DNA of 64,000 bases from Marinobacter halotolerans (GTDB taxonomy: Bacteria; Pseudomonadota; Gammaproteobacteria; Pseudomonadales; Oleiphilaceae): contig NZ_VMHP01000002.1 in NCBI RefSeq assembly GCF_008795985.1, forward strand, positions 186,001-250,000, in the 5' to 3' direction. Position numbers and translations under genes: made by a program. The notes beneath the pieces are model-generated. The model was given only the letters and a program-made list of their open reading frames with translations. It did not search any database and was not told the origin of the DNA. Shown one piece after another: positions 9,711 to 18,660 of the stretch. Positions within the stretch are counted from its first letter, which is position 1. Each line of letters begins with the position of its first letter.

Positions 9711-9820
9711 TCCAGTAAGTGGGTTGGCCTTACCAAACCGTGCGGAGCCATGGATGGCGGAGCCCGAGCGTACATGGAAGTATTTACAGCGTGTTAGGGA
9801 AGGCCGACCCACTTGCTGGA
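9711..9820. repeat. 110-nt structured intergenic element with 21-bp outer stem
   Basis: The arms are 9711-9731 and 9800-9820. Across 21 positions every pair is Watson-Crick or G-U when read as plus-strand RNA; the two non-identical positions are both U opposite G. The 68-base interior holds a small hairpin, GCCAT-GG-ATGGC (9747-9758), and a GAGCGTACATGGA stretch. It fills the convergent gap between ung and the HDOD gene. From memory, motifs like AGCCATGGATGGC followed by GTACA-GGA recur between genes in marine Gammaproteobacteria. That needs a genome search; no second copy is seen in this window. Confidence 0.65.
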
Positions 9821-9854
9821 AGGCCCCCAAGGCAACCAAACTAACGAGAGTCGC

Positions 9855-10688
9855 TTACTTCAAAAGCGCCATAGCCGCTTCCATCTGGGCATTCAGGTCC
9901 TCTTCCTCGTTCATATCCGCTTCCGGATCCAGCCCCAGCCGACCGAACGCCGAAATCGAATGGCGATCAATCTCGTTCCAGGGATGATCCATGCCTGAAA
10001 TCAACTGCAAATTGGCGATCATCACCAGATCAGCGTAATCCGCAGACGGCACCTCACGCTGGAAATTGGCAAATTCCAGCGGCACATTCTGTAGCTCCTT
10101 GGGGAAATCCCACTTCTTCAGAATGGCAGCGCCAATACGCGGGTGAAGCTCATCAATCACATTATCCAGCATGATACTGCTGATCTGGATATCACTGTCC
10201 TCAACGTAGCGCAGAATGGGCAGCACCCCAATCAGGTGTACCAGCCCCGCCAGAGTCGCCTGGTCAGGCTTCAGCTTGGTGTAGTTCTGGGCCAGTACGT
10301 GACAGACGCCTGCCACCTCGGTACTGGTCTGCCAGGTAGCGCGCAGACGCTTGTCTATCATCTCCGACGTGGCCTGGAACATCTGCTCCATGGCCAGACC
10401 CATGGCCAGGTTACTGGTGTAGGCCATACCCAGCCGGCTGACTGCCATGTTCAGGTTTTCAATGGCCCGGCTGCCCCGGAACAGCGGGCTGTTACAGACC
10501 CGGATAATCCGCGCGGAAAGCGCAGTGTCGTTGCTGATAACCTTGACCAGATCCAGTATTGCCGAATCCTCGTTCTCGGCAATTTCCCGCACCTGCAAAG
10601 CCGCCTCGGGCAAGGTTGGCAAAACGAGCTTGTCGTTTTCGATGGCATTGGTCAGATCGGTTTTTATTGTTTCAACAATATTCGACAT
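9855..10688 (-). CDS. HDOD domain-containing protein
   Basis: A 277-residue protein consisting mainly of one HDOD domain (about residues 20-215), a metal-dependent-phosphohydrolase-like fold without a confirmed catalytic HD pair. The family stretch starts LPTLPEAALQVREIAENEDSA and continues through DTALSARIIRVCNSPLFRG. HDOD proteins are usually signalling or scaffold modules. The acidic C terminus (about the last 30 residues, rich in D and E) is low complexity. It is one of three HDOD proteins in this window. It lies 133 bases downstream of ygfZ on the same strand, so it may have its own promoter. Confidence 0.85.
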   Translation of the reverse strand: MSNIVETIKTDLTNAIENDKLVLPTLPEAALQVREIAENEDSAILDLVKVISNDTALSARIIRVCNSPLFRGSRAIENLNMAVSRLGMAYTSNLAMGLAMEQMFQATSEMIDKRLRATWQTSTEVAGVCHVLAQNYTKLKPDQATLAGLVHLIGVLPILRYVEDSDIQISSIMLDNVIDELHPRIGAAILKKWDFPKELQNVPLEFANFQREVPSADYADLVMIANLQLISGMDHPWNEIDRHSISAFGRLGLDPEADMNEEEDLNAQMEAAMALLK

Positions 10689-10821
10689 GGTCAGTCACGG
10701 TCCGCGCATTGTTAGAGACTTGGCCGCCCCGGCCGGTGAAGAGATTGAGGGTCGGGGCGAATGTTTAAGATGTGCAGTCAGTTATAGCAAATTTTGAGGA
10801 TTCTTCCTGTGATCTTATGTA

Positions 10822-11814
10822 TCAGGATTCGGCGGGCTGCTCCCGCTCCGGCACGGCATAAGGCAACGGGAGTTGTTTTAGCAGTATGCCAGGCGCATGT
10901 TTGAGTGCCAGGTCTGAGTCTGAGGCATCGTGTCTTACCACCGCAAGACATTCCGAATGACCATCAGACAGTTGCACGGCATTGACAATCTCGCCCACCG
11001 CCTTGTCGTTCCTGACGAGCGCCATGCCGGGCGACAGCCGCTCGCCTTCAGCAGGGCACCACAAGCGGAACAGGCTCTTCTTGAGCTGACCAAGAAAATG
11101 CATGCGGGCAATGACTTCCTGACCGGTGTAACAGCCCTTTTTAAAGTGCACGCCACCGAGATGTTGCCAGTTCAGCATCTGGGGCACATAGCTTTCCCGG
11201 GTGTCCGGCGACAGCGCTGCCACGCCGGCCGCGATCTCCGATGCTTGCCAGGTAACGGGCTGATCTTCTCTCAGGGCGTCCAGCGCTTCCCGACACTCGG
11301 CGGACATTTCACCAGTCTGCCAGAGTTCAAAACGTATCAGCCCGTCACCGGTATCCATGGTGCGAATCAGGCGACCGCCGGGAAAGCCAAGAGAGTCTCC
11401 CGGAGCCGGCAGTTTTCCCACCGGATCCTCCGTGACTGCTTCGGCCGCCGGCTTGCCCAGCAGTCCGATTAGGGTCGCGCTCTCATCCACCTCCATCGAC
11501 GTGCCGCGAAACAGCATCAGGTATTTGCGCAGATGGCTGATGGTGTCTTCCGCTAATGACGCCGGCAATGCCATCAGCACATCCTCGCCGTCCCGGACCA
11601 TACGGGTCAGGCAGTAGGCGCGCCCCTTTGGTGAACAGGCGGCCGCTCTTGGTGAATACCGCTCGGTGACATCCGCCATCTGCTGGCTGAACTGCCCTTG
11701 CAGGAACTTGTCGGTGCCCGCGCCGGAAACCCGCACAATCACCTGGTCAGATACAGTGATACGTGAGGCATCCGGTAACGGGAATGTGGCGACCGGAGCT
11801 TGCGGGTCAGACAT
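10822..11814 (-). CDS. ygfZ: YgfZ/GcvT-family folate-binding Fe-S cluster maintenance protein
   Basis: A 330-residue homologue of E. coli YgfZ, a tetrahydrofolate-binding protein needed for upkeep of some Fe-S enzymes such as MiaB. The signature KGCYTGQEVIARMHFLG is present at about residues 225-241 and includes the conserved Cys. The N-terminal half contains the aminomethyltransferase-like GTDKFLQGQFSQ stretch. It starts just 14 bases below ygfX in a nadB-sdhE-ygfX-ygfZ run, a grouping that fits flavoprotein and Fe-S enzyme maturation. Confidence 0.88.
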   Translation of the reverse strand: MSDPQAPVATFPLPDASRITVSDQVIVRVSGAGTDKFLQGQFSQQMADVTERYSPRAAACSPKGRAYCLTRMVRDGEDVLMALPASLAEDTISHLRKYLMLFRGTSMEVDESATLIGLLGKPAAEAVTEDPVGKLPAPGDSLGFPGGRLIRTMDTGDGLIRFELWQTGEMSAECREALDALREDQPVTWQASEIAAGVAALSPDTRESYVPQMLNWQHLGGVHFKKGCYTGQEVIARMHFLGQLKKSLFRLWCPAEGERLSPGMALVRNDKAVGEIVNAVQLSDGHSECLAVVRHDASDSDLALKHAPGILLKQLPLPYAVPEREQPAES

Positions 11815-11828
11815 GACGTTCTCCTGAA

Positions 11829-12311
11829 CTATTGGCTTTGAGTGGAACGCTCGCCCGCGGACCCCAGACGCAACCAGGCTCTCAACTGGCGGTGCAGGTC
11901 ACCGGCGATGTTTCCGGGGCTGTCGACGGACTGCCCGTTTCTGGCCCACAGTAACACTGAACTCGACTTGTATGTGGCGTCATCAGGATTGAGTTTCAAG
12001 ATTATCAGGGCGGGATAAAGCCTGCTCTGTGGCCCGACGCTGGCAAGGAACTGCATGCCATTGCGCTGTTGCACCTGTAACCCTTGATCAGTGATGGTCA
12101 GGCGGGTGATGGAGCGTTCCAGGCAAAGGCGCCCGTTGAGGTTCCACTGGTACAGGGCCCCGGCCAGGGCAATTGGCAGCAGCATCAGGAACGAAACGCC
12201 ATGGGTTCCGGCAAGGATCAGAATAAAGCCGCAAAGTACCATCCAGGGCAGGGCCGCCAGACAACCGACCCTCCCACTCGGACGAAGCGGAATATCAATC
12301 CGGCTGGACAC
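11829..12311 (-). CDS. YgfX/CptA-like small membrane protein
   Basis: About 160 residues from a GTG start at 12311 that overlaps the last 17 bases of sdhE; an upstream frame runs to 12383 but lies wholly inside sdhE. The N-terminal part has two hydrophobic segments (about residues 20-55: [18 protein letters not shown] and the following [13 protein letters not shown]), then a basic soluble tail. This topology and the position next to sdhE match YgfX (CptA), annotated in E. coli as the toxin-like partner of YgfY/SdhE. Sequence similarity in this family is low, so the assignment rests largely on context. Confidence 0.62.
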   Translation of the reverse strand: MSSRIDIPLRPSGRVGCLAALPWMVLCGFILILAGTHGVSFLMLLPIALAGALYQWNLNGRLCLERSITRLTITDQGLQVQQRNGMQFLASVGPQSRLYPALIILKLNPDDATYKSSSVLLWARNGQSVDSPGNIAGDLHRQLRAWLRLGSAGERSTQSQ

Positions 12312-12561
12312 GGCTGAGAATAATATCAACGATGCGCTGGAGGTCCGGGTCATCGGGCCGGTTTCGTTGCATGAACCATTCAAACATATCGTTGTCTTCG
12401 CAGGTGATCAGCTTGTGGTAGCAAGCCTGATCTTCAGCGGGAAGATCGCGGTAGGCCTGCTCCAGAAAGGGTATGAGCAGAACGTCCAGCTCAAGCATGC
12501 CTCTTCGGCTATGCCACCATAGGCGATTGAATTCGGCGTTATCAGACGCGTTATCAGACAT
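12295..12561 (-). CDS. sdhE: FAD assembly factor SdhE (YgfY)
   Basis: An 88-residue protein promoting covalent FAD attachment to succinate dehydrogenase. The hallmark RRGMLELD motif is at about residues 19-26, followed by the five-helix pattern with [16 protein letters not shown]. Length is typical. It lies 42 bases below nadB and its 3' end overlaps ygfX. NadB is a close relative of the SdhA flavoprotein, so their adjacency makes biological sense. Confidence 0.92.
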   Translation of the reverse strand: MSDNASDNAEFNRLWWHSRRGMLELDVLLIPFLEQAYRDLPAEDQACYHKLITCEDNDMFEWFMQRNRPDDPDLQRIVDIILSRVQPD

Positions 12562-12603
12562 TGTGCCTCTCGTTTAAGCGGTCGATGTTCGATGACTGAA
12601 CTA

Positions 12604-14229
12604 TCAGGGCCTGGGGCTCCGGTAGGTCGAGGGAGTCAGTATGGTGTCTTTTGCCTCATTGAGCAGGCCGGGGAAGTCCAGAGTGTAATGCAGGCCCCGG
12701 CTTTCACGGCGCTGCAGGGCCGAGCAGATGATCAGGTCGGCAACGGTCACCAGGTTCCTCAGCTCCAGCAGGTCATTGGAGACCCGGTAGTTGCTATAGA
12801 ATTCCCCTATTTCCCGCTCCAGCAGGTCGATACGGTGTTTCGCCCGTTGCAGACGCTTGGTGGTCCGCACGATGCCCACATAATCCCACATGAAGTGTCT
12901 GAGTTCGTCCCAGTTGTGGGAGATTACCACGTCTTCGTCGGAATCCCGTACCTGGCTTTCATCCCAGTCCGGCGCCTGCGGTGGCGCCGGAATGTCGGAT
13001 TCCCGGCGGGTAATGTCGGCGGCGGCCGCGCGGCCGTATACAAGACACTCCAGGAGGGAATTGCTGGCCATGCGGTTGGCGCCATGAAGGCCGGTGAAGG
13101 CGGCCTCACCCACCACGTACAACTGATTGATGTCAGTGCGGGCGCGTTCGTCGCTTACAACACCGCCGCAGGTATAGTGGGCAGCCGGTACCACCGGTAT
13201 CGGTTCCCGGGACATGTCGATGCCGAAGGTCAGGCACTTTTCATAGACGGTAGGGAAGTGGTGTTTGATGAAGTCCCGGGATTGGTGGCTGATATCAAGG
13301 TACAGGTGGTCGGCACCCAGGCGTTTCATCTCGTGGTCAATGGCCCGGGCAACAATGTCCCGGGGAGCCAGCTCTGCCCGTTCATCGAACCGGTCCATAA
13401 AGCGTTCACCGCCGGGTAGCCGCAACACCCCGCCTTCACCCCTTACGGCCTCGGTTATGAGAAACGACTTGGCATGGGGGTGATACAGGCAGGTGGGGTG
13501 GAACTGGTTGAACTCCATATTCCCGACCCGGCAACCCGCGCGCCAGGCCATCGCAATGCCATCGCCGGAAGCACCATCGGGATTGGTGGTGTAGCGATAG
13601 GCCTTGCTGGCGCCGCCGGTGGCGATGATGGTAAAGCGGGCGCGGAAAAGCTCAACGTGGTTGTCTTCCAGATTAAGGATGTAGGCACCCACGCAGGCAT
13701 TGCCGGGCAGAGCCAGCTTCCGGTTGGTGATCAGGTCCACCGCTACCCGGCGAGACATCAGGTGGATGTTTTCCCGTGCCATCGCCTGGGATGCCAGGGT
13801 CGTTGACACGGCGTGGCCGGTGGCGTCGGCGGCATGAATAATCCGACGGTGGCTGTGGCCACCCTCCCGCGTCAGGTGATACTGGGCTTGCTCGTCGCGG
13901 CTGAAATCCACGCCGCTGTCGATCAGCCAGTCAATGCTTTCCCGACCGTGCTCCACGGTAAATCTGACGGCGTCTTCATGGCACAAACCGCCGCCGGCGT
14001 TGAGCGTATCGGTGATGTGGTTTTCCAGCGAGTCGGTGTCGTCCAGCACCGCTGCAATGCCGCCCTGGGCCCAGAGGGTCGCGCCGCTGCTGATGTCGCT
14101 TTTGCTGATCACTGCTATCTGAAGGTGAGCCGGCAGATTCAGGGCGACCGTCAGCCCTGCTGCGCCGCTGCCAATTATCAGTACATCGAATTCGTGGGAG
14201 TGTGGCATCAGGTTGTTATCGCGGGCCAT
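12604..14229 (-). CDS. nadB: L-aspartate oxidase
   Basis: A 541-residue FAD enzyme that oxidises aspartate to iminoaspartate, the first step of de novo NAD synthesis. The dinucleotide-binding motif [11 protein letters not shown] is near residues 20-30, followed by [14 protein letters not shown], typical of NadB. The substrate-site stretch HYTCGGV lies near residue 350, and the C-terminal helical domain contains the expected charged pattern. An alternative ATG seven codons in (MPHSHEF) would also fit. It is divergent from rpoE, the arrangement also found in E. coli and Pseudomonas. Confidence 0.95.
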   Translation of the reverse strand: MARDNNLMPHSHEFDVLIIGSGAAGLTVALNLPAHLQIAVISKSDISSGATLWAQGGIAAVLDDTDSLENHITDTLNAGGGLCHEDAVRFTVEHGRESIDWLIDSGVDFSRDEQAQYHLTREGGHSHRRIIHAADATGHAVSTTLASQAMARENIHLMSRRVAVDLITNRKLALPGNACVGAYILNLEDNHVELFRARFTIIATGGASKAYRYTTNPDGASGDGIAMAWRAGCRVGNMEFNQFHPTCLYHPHAKSFLITEAVRGEGGVLRLPGGERFMDRFDERAELAPRDIVARAIDHEMKRLGADHLYLDISHQSRDFIKHHFPTVYEKCLTFGIDMSREPIPVVPAAHYTCGGVVSDERARTDINQLYVVGEAAFTGLHGANRMASNSLLECLVYGRAAAADITRRESDIPAPPQAPDWDESQVRDSDEDVVISHNWDELRHFMWDYVGIVRTTKRLQRAKHRIDLLEREIGEFYSNYRVSNDLLELRNLVTVADLIICSALQRRESRGLHYTLDFPGLLNEAKDTILTPSTYRSPRP

Positions 14230-14245
14230 AATGTGGTTGTGTATT

Positions 14246-14272
14246 GAACTAAACTTTGCGCCTGCTGTCTAT
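14246..14272 (+). promoter_or_regulatory. Sigma-E (AlgU) autoregulatory promoter
   Basis: GAACTA (14246-14251), 16 bases, then TCTAT (14268-14272) matches the RpoE/AlgU consensus of GAACTT-N16-TCTGA with two substitutions. It is located in the nadB-rpoE divergent gap, so rpoE probably drives its own operon, as known for algU in Pseudomonas. The predicted transcript would begin near 14279. Confidence 0.6.
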
Positions 14273-14403
14273 TTGGCCGAACGGGATGCCGCAGTTTAAA
14301 CGGCATGAAACGGAATCGGACGCTGGGCAGGTGCATGAATACTCCAAGTCGCATTTACTCCGGCCAGTCGGCTGGAGCCCATCGGAGGCCGGGCGCTTCG
14401 TCC

Positions 14404-15021
14404 ATGACAGCGGATTCTGAAAAGTACAAAGAGGACCAGAGCGACAGCCAGACGGACCTCCAGCTGGTGCGGAAGGTTCGTCATGGTGACCGGTCGGCGT
14501 TTGATCTGCTGGTGGTCAAGTACCAGTCCAGGGTTGCCTCCATCATCGGACGTTATGTGTACGACCAGCCGGAAGTGATGGATTTGACCCAGGAAACCTT
14601 CGTTAAGGCGTTCCGTGCTATTGACCGTTTCAGGGGCGACAGTGCCTTCTACACCTGGCTCTACCGGATCGCCGTTAACACGGCTAAGAACTTTCTGGAG
14701 TCCAGGGCGCGCCGGCCCCAAAGTGGCGCTGATGCGGCCGATGCAGAGAATTTTGAGGATGGCTTCCGGCTTCGGGATACGGCTTCTCCGGATCGGCTGT
14801 TGCATAGAGACCAGTTGGAGCGGGAGCTGGAAGCTGCTATCGCGGCTTTGCCGGAAGAGCTCAGATCAGCGTTCCTGCTGCGCGAATACGATGGACTGAG
14901 TTATGAAGATATTGCCGGGATTCTTGAGTGCCCGATCGGCACGGTGAGGTCCAGAATATTCAGGGCGCGGGAGTCGGTTGACCGGCACCTGGGCCCGTTA
15001 CTGAGCGACACGCGGACTTAA
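14404..15021 (+). CDS. rpoE: Extracytoplasmic-stress sigma factor RpoE/AlgU
   Basis: An ECF sigma factor of about 205 residues directing the envelope-stress response. Region 2 reads GDRSAFDLLVVKYQSRV then VMDLTQETFVKAFRAI; region 4 carries LREYDGLSYEDIAGILECPIGTVRSRIFRARE. The frame is open back to an ATG at 14305, but the extra 33 residues do not look conserved and AlgU proteins are about 193 residues, so I take the ATG at 14404. The 14305 start cannot be excluded. The four genes downstream are its anti-sigma and protease partners, and a sigma-E promoter precedes it. Confidence 0.93.
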   Translation: MTADSEKYKEDQSDSQTDLQLVRKVRHGDRSAFDLLVVKYQSRVASIIGRYVYDQPEVMDLTQETFVKAFRAIDRFRGDSAFYTWLYRIAVNTAKNFLESRARRPQSGADAADAENFEDGFRLRDTASPDRLLHRDQLERELEAAIAALPEELRSAFLLREYDGLSYEDIAGILECPIGTVRSRIFRARESVDRHLGPLLSDTRT

Positions 15022-15035
15022 AGAGGTTGCATCCC

Positions 15036-15569
15036 ATGGATGATCGTCTGAAAGAAACCCTGTCAGCAATGATGGACGATGAGGCTGATGAGCTGTCGGT
15101 TCGTCGGTTGCTGTCCCATGATAACCAGGATGAAGTATGCACCCAGTTCCAGCGTTGGCAGCAGGTGCGTGATTTGATCCAGCACAGGCATCCGGCCGTT
15201 GACTCCATCGATGTGAGCGAGGGCGTACGGGATGTGCTTGAAGGTCAGGGCCGCGCGCCCGGTCCATTACCGAAACCCATGCAGATTCCATTGCGCCAGA
15301 CCTGGAAGTGGCCGGCGGCTGCGATGGTGGCTCTCGCTCTTGCCGTGGGATTCAGCGCCGGTGCCGGATGGAACTCGGATCCTCTTCAAACAGAGCAGGC
15401 AGCTGCGGCCGCAGAGATTCCCGATCTTTCACTTCAGGGACTGGACGAGCAGCAACGTGAACAATTGAACCGCTACCTGCTTAAACATGCACAGCACAAC
15501 AGTATCGGCGCCAGCCACGCGTCGGTTGGGTACGCGCGGGCGGTGAGTGCCTCGGGGACCGGTAACTGA
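15036..15569 (+). CDS. rseA: Anti-sigma-E factor RseA/MucA
   Basis: A 177-residue inner-membrane anti-sigma factor. The cytoplasmic N-terminal domain (about 1-85) has the RseA opening LKETLSAMMDDEADELSVRRLL. One transmembrane segment follows (about residues 93-110, AAAMVALALAVGFSAGAG), then a periplasmic tail where RseB binds and AlgW/DegS-like proteases cut. The start is the ATG at 15036 with AGAGG 10 bases upstream; a TTG nine bases earlier is less likely. It lies 14 bases after rpoE and overlaps rseB by one base. Confidence 0.92.
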   Translation: MDDRLKETLSAMMDDEADELSVRRLLSHDNQDEVCTQFQRWQQVRDLIQHRHPAVDSIDVSEGVRDVLEGQGRAPGPLPKPMQIPLRQTWKWPAAAMVALALAVGFSAGAGWNSDPLQTEQAAAAAEIPDLSLQGLDEQQREQLNRYLLKHAQHNSIGASHASVGYARAVSASGTGN

Positions 15570-16570
15570 TGCGCTTTTCCCGATGTCTGCTTTTTACACT
15601 TCTTTCGTCTCTTGCATTGCCGGCGTTTGCGGCGGCGGAGGGCCCGAGAGATCCGGAATACTGGTTGCAACGGATGGGGCCGGCGCTGGCGAAAACCTCC
15701 TATCAGGGTGTGTTTGTTTACGTCCGGGGTGATCAGGTCAGCTCCATGCAGATAGCCCATCGTTTTCAGAACGGGCAGGTTGAGGAACGGCTGGTGATGC
15801 AGGATGGCAAGGCCGGCGAGATTGTCCGCAAGGGTATGAATGTGGTGTGTGTCCTGCCGGAGCAGGGCCGCCTGGAGCTGAATCACGTGATGCCTTCGGG
15901 GCCGTTTGCAGGCGCCTATACCCGTCAGCTTGCGCCGGTTGGCCGGTTTTACCGCCCCGAGGTTGCCGGGGATGACCGCATTGCCGGGCACGAAGTCGTA
16001 AAGCTCATGCTCAATGCCACCGACAGCCTTCGATACAGCCATCAACTCTGGCTTGAGAAGTCAACGGGCCTGCCCATCAAGGGCAAGGTATTGTCCGGCT
16101 CGGGCCAAGTACTGGAATACTTTCATTTTACCAGCCTGACACTGAGTGACAGTCTGCCGGATCAGGCGTTCAGGATTCAGTCAGAGGGCCTTGAAGTGAG
16201 CAGAACGCTGTTACCACAGGCGTCTTCAGAACCCGACGCCGGCGCAACAAACAATAACGGCTGGGCCCTGGGCTGGAAACCGCCGGGTTTTCAGCCGGTG
16301 GCTGCCACGGTCCCGGGCAGTGAAAATGCCGTGGCCTTCTCTGATGGACTGGCATCGTTCTCCGTGTTCGTGGAGCCGGCGACGGGGATTGAAATGCCAT
16401 CTGGCTCCTCAAAAATTGGCGCTACCACGGTCTATATGCAGAAGCTGGAAAGTAAACCGCAGGAGTTTCTGGTGACCGTGATCGGGGAGGTGCCGCTGGA
16501 AACGGCGCTAAAGGTAGCCCAATCCGTAACCATTGAGGACTCAGGTGTTCTCGGGAGCGCTCAGCCGTGA
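15569..16570 (+). CDS. rseB: Periplasmic sigma-E regulator RseB/MucB
   Basis: A 333-residue periplasmic protein that shields RseA from proteolysis and senses lipid or lipoprotein stress. A signal peptide is clear (RCLLFTLLSSLALPAFA, cleavage about residue 22). The N-terminal lipid-binding half begins with the WLQRMGPALAKTSYQGVFVYVRG pattern of MucB_RseB. A smaller C-terminal domain follows. Translation is coupled on both sides: its ATG overlaps the rseA stop, and its last codons overlap the GTG of rseC. Confidence 0.93.
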   Translation: MRFSRCLLFTLLSSLALPAFAAAEGPRDPEYWLQRMGPALAKTSYQGVFVYVRGDQVSSMQIAHRFQNGQVEERLVMQDGKAGEIVRKGMNVVCVLPEQGRLELNHVMPSGPFAGAYTRQLAPVGRFYRPEVAGDDRIAGHEVVKLMLNATDSLRYSHQLWLEKSTGLPIKGKVLSGSGQVLEYFHFTSLTLSDSLPDQAFRIQSEGLEVSRTLLPQASSEPDAGATNNNGWALGWKPPGFQPVAATVPGSENAVAFSDGLASFSVFVEPATGIEMPSGSSKIGATTVYMQKLESKPQEFLVTVIGEVPLETALKVAQSVTIEDSGVLGSAQP

Positions 16571-17016
16571 TCACGGAGACGGGAAAAGTGATTGCCCTCA
16601 AAGGACAGAAAGCATGGGTACAGACCATCCGGGCCAGCGCCTGTGAGTCTTGCTCGGTACGTAACGGCTGTGGCCAGCGCGTGCTTGCCAGTGCCTCCAG
16701 CGGCCGGGCAAATCAGGTGCTGGTTGATAACCATCTCGGTGCCAGGGTGGGCGATGAAGTCACTGTTGCGATCGCCGAATCGGCGCTGCTCTCGGCCTCG
16801 TTGCTGGTCTATGCCTTGCCGCTGCTGCTGATGGTCGTGGGCGCAGTGCTGGGACAACAGTGGTTTCCGGCTGAGGATACCGGGGCAATCGTCGGTGCCA
16901 TTGGCGGGTTGGCCGGCGGGTTTGTTTTCGCCCGGTTTGGCCAGTCCCGCGTGGGCGCCCGCTTCGAGCCCGCACTGGTCAATATTGTGCCCGTCAGTCA
17001 GATGCCGCCAGGATGA
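16567..17016 (+). CDS. rseC: SoxR-reducing/sigma-E regulatory protein RseC/MucC
   Basis: A 149-residue membrane protein. The N-terminal soluble part has a cysteine cluster, ACESCSVRNGCG (about residues 19-30), typical of RseC. Two adjoining transmembrane segments follow (about 78-120). The GTG start overlaps the end of rseB by four bases. RseC has a modest positive role in the sigma-E response and belongs to the Rsx electron-transfer associated group. Its exact role in this organism cannot be read from sequence. Confidence 0.88.
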   Translation: MITETGKVIALKGQKAWVQTIRASACESCSVRNGCGQRVLASASSGRANQVLVDNHLGARVGDEVTVAIAESALLSASLLVYALPLLLMVVGAVLGQQWFPAEDTGAIVGAIGGLAGGFVFARFGQSRVGARFEPALVNIVPVSQMPPG

Positions 17017-17093
17017 AGCTTTGGTAAGGCTGTTGAAATTAAGTCCTCAGCCCACACAGTAAATTGAATACCGATGTTTAATGGGAGTTCGGA

Positions 17094-18533
17094 ATGCAGA
17101 CGATTAACCCTCTCCGCCAGTCTATGCTGGTGATGGTCTTTATATTCGCGGTGCTTGCTCCTGCCGTTTCGGCCAGCAGCCTGCCCGATTTCACTGATCT
17201 GGTTAAGGACAATTCAGCTGCCGTGGTGAATATCAGTACCACTACAGAGCGCAAAACCGCCGGTGGCGCGCAGGGCAGCCCGTTTGACCAGCGTCAGTTC
17301 GAACAGCTTCCGGAATTTTTCCAGGACTTTTTCCGCGGTCCCCAGTCGCCCTATGGTGGCGGTGGTCCCGGTCAGCAGGCCCCTCGTCAATCTATGGGGT
17401 CCGGTTTTATCGTGTCCCGTGATGGCTACGTGCTCACCAACAACCATGTTGTTGAAGGCGCGGATGAGATCATCGTACGGTTGAATGACCGCCGTGAACT
17501 GCCCGCCAAGCTTGTGGGCACCGACCCACGGTCAGATATGGCCGTTCTCAAGATTGAAGACTCGGAAGACCTGCCGGTTGTGCAGATCGGCAAGTCCGAA
17601 GATCTTGAAGTGGGCGAGTGGGTGCTGGCTATTGGCTCGCCCTTCGGCTTTGACTACACGGTAACCTCAGGCATCGTGAGCGCCCTGGGTCGGTCCCTGC
17701 CGTCCGAGAACTATGTGCCCTTCATACAGACGGACGTTGCCATCAATCCCGGTAACTCTGGCGGCCCCCTGTTCAACATGGACGGTGAAGTTGTCGGGAT
17801 CAATTCCCAGATCTACACCCGCTCCGGTGGTTTCATGGGCGTGTCCTTTGCCATTCCCATCGATACTGCCATGAATGTGTTCCGCCAGATCCGTGATGAA
17901 GGTTCGGTATCCCGAGGCTGGCTTGGCGTACTGATCCAGGAAGTGAACCGGGATCTTGCACAGTCCTTTGGTCTGGACAAGCCGCGTGGCGCGCTTGTGG
18001 CCGAGGTCATGATGGATTCTCCGGCCCGGGCTGCAGGGCTGAAGCCGGGCGATATCGTGCTTGAGTATGAAGGTGAGCCGATCACGCTTTCCTCCGATCT
18101 GCCGCCAATGGTGGGTCGCACGCCCGTGGGCGAGACGGCGACTTTGAAAGTCATGCGCAATGGCGACATCATCACCGTGGAAGTGGAAATCGGCCAGTTG
18201 CCAGAAGAGGGTGAGGTGGCAGGCAAGTCCCAGTCACCGGACAACAACCAGCCGTCGTCCGCGCCACTTGGGCTGACGGTAGAGCCAGTACCTCAGGATA
18301 TTGTCGATGCCTGGGGGCTGTCGTCCGGCGGTGTTGCAGTAACCCGTGTGGCGCCGGGCCCGGCCCGGGACGCCGGAATTCGCCCCAGCGACGTGATTAC
18401 CGAGCTTAACCGCAAAAACGTCAGTTCGGTGGAAGACTTCCGGCAAGCCGTGGAGTCACTACCTGACGACAGCGCGGTATCAGTCCGGGTTGTTCGCCAG
18501 GGCAGGCCTTTGTATCTGGTCATGAAACCCTGA
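17094..18533 (+). CDS. mucD: DegP/MucD-type periplasmic serine endoprotease
   Basis: A 479-residue HtrA-family protease and chaperone for misfolded envelope proteins. A signal peptide spans about residues 1-28. The trypsin-like triad is visible: His in LTNNHVVEG, Asp in RSDMAVLKI, Ser in GNSGGPLF. Two PDZ domains follow (about 275-365 and 390-475), each with a carboxylate-binding-loop region. A Gln/Gly/Pro-rich loop at about 80-100 (GGGGPGQQAPRQS) is the LA loop expected for DegP-type proteins. As last gene of the algU operon and with two PDZ domains, MucD is the best name. A 77-base gap precedes it. Confidence 0.94.
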   Translation: MQTINPLRQSMLVMVFIFAVLAPAVSASSLPDFTDLVKDNSAAVVNISTTTERKTAGGAQGSPFDQRQFEQLPEFFQDFFRGPQSPYGGGGPGQQAPRQSMGSGFIVSRDGYVLTNNHVVEGADEIIVRLNDRRELPAKLVGTDPRSDMAVLKIEDSEDLPVVQIGKSEDLEVGEWVLAIGSPFGFDYTVTSGIVSALGRSLPSENYVPFIQTDVAINPGNSGGPLFNMDGEVVGINSQIYTRSGGFMGVSFAIPIDTAMNVFRQIRDEGSVSRGWLGVLIQEVNRDLAQSFGLDKPRGALVAEVMMDSPARAAGLKPGDIVLEYEGEPITLSSDLPPMVGRTPVGETATLKVMRNGDIITVEVEIGQLPEEGEVAGKSQSPDNNQPSSAPLGLTVEPVPQDIVDAWGLSSGGVAVTRVAPGPARDAGIRPSDVITELNRKNVSSVEDFRQAVESLPDDSAVSVRVVRQGRPLYLVMKP

Positions 18534-18564
18534 CCGACAGGTTGCTCATTTAAGTGATGACCGA

Positions 18565-18611
18565 AGGCCCCCGGAGCTGTCGATGGAAACGACAGGCCCG
18601 GGGGCTTTTGT
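18565..18611 (+). terminator. Rho-independent terminator after mucD
   Basis: GGCCCCCGG...TGTCG (18566-18582) pairs with CGACA...CCGGGGGC (18590-18605), with a small internal bulge and a GATGGAAA-type loop. TTTTGTT follows. This closes the rpoE-mucD operon. The TTATAAT just beyond (18610-18616) may be the -10 box of the next gene. Confidence 0.8.
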
Positions 18612-18660
18612 TATAATCCCCGCAAACAACAACGCTGTTCAGGGAACGGACTAGACGGTC

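Noticed and set aside
9724..9987. 87-residue frame after ung
   Set aside because: It covers the structured element and then runs antisense into the HDOD gene.
12592..13419. 275-residue plus-strand frame over nadB
   Set aside because: Shadow of the L-aspartate oxidase gene on the opposite strand; no domain visible.
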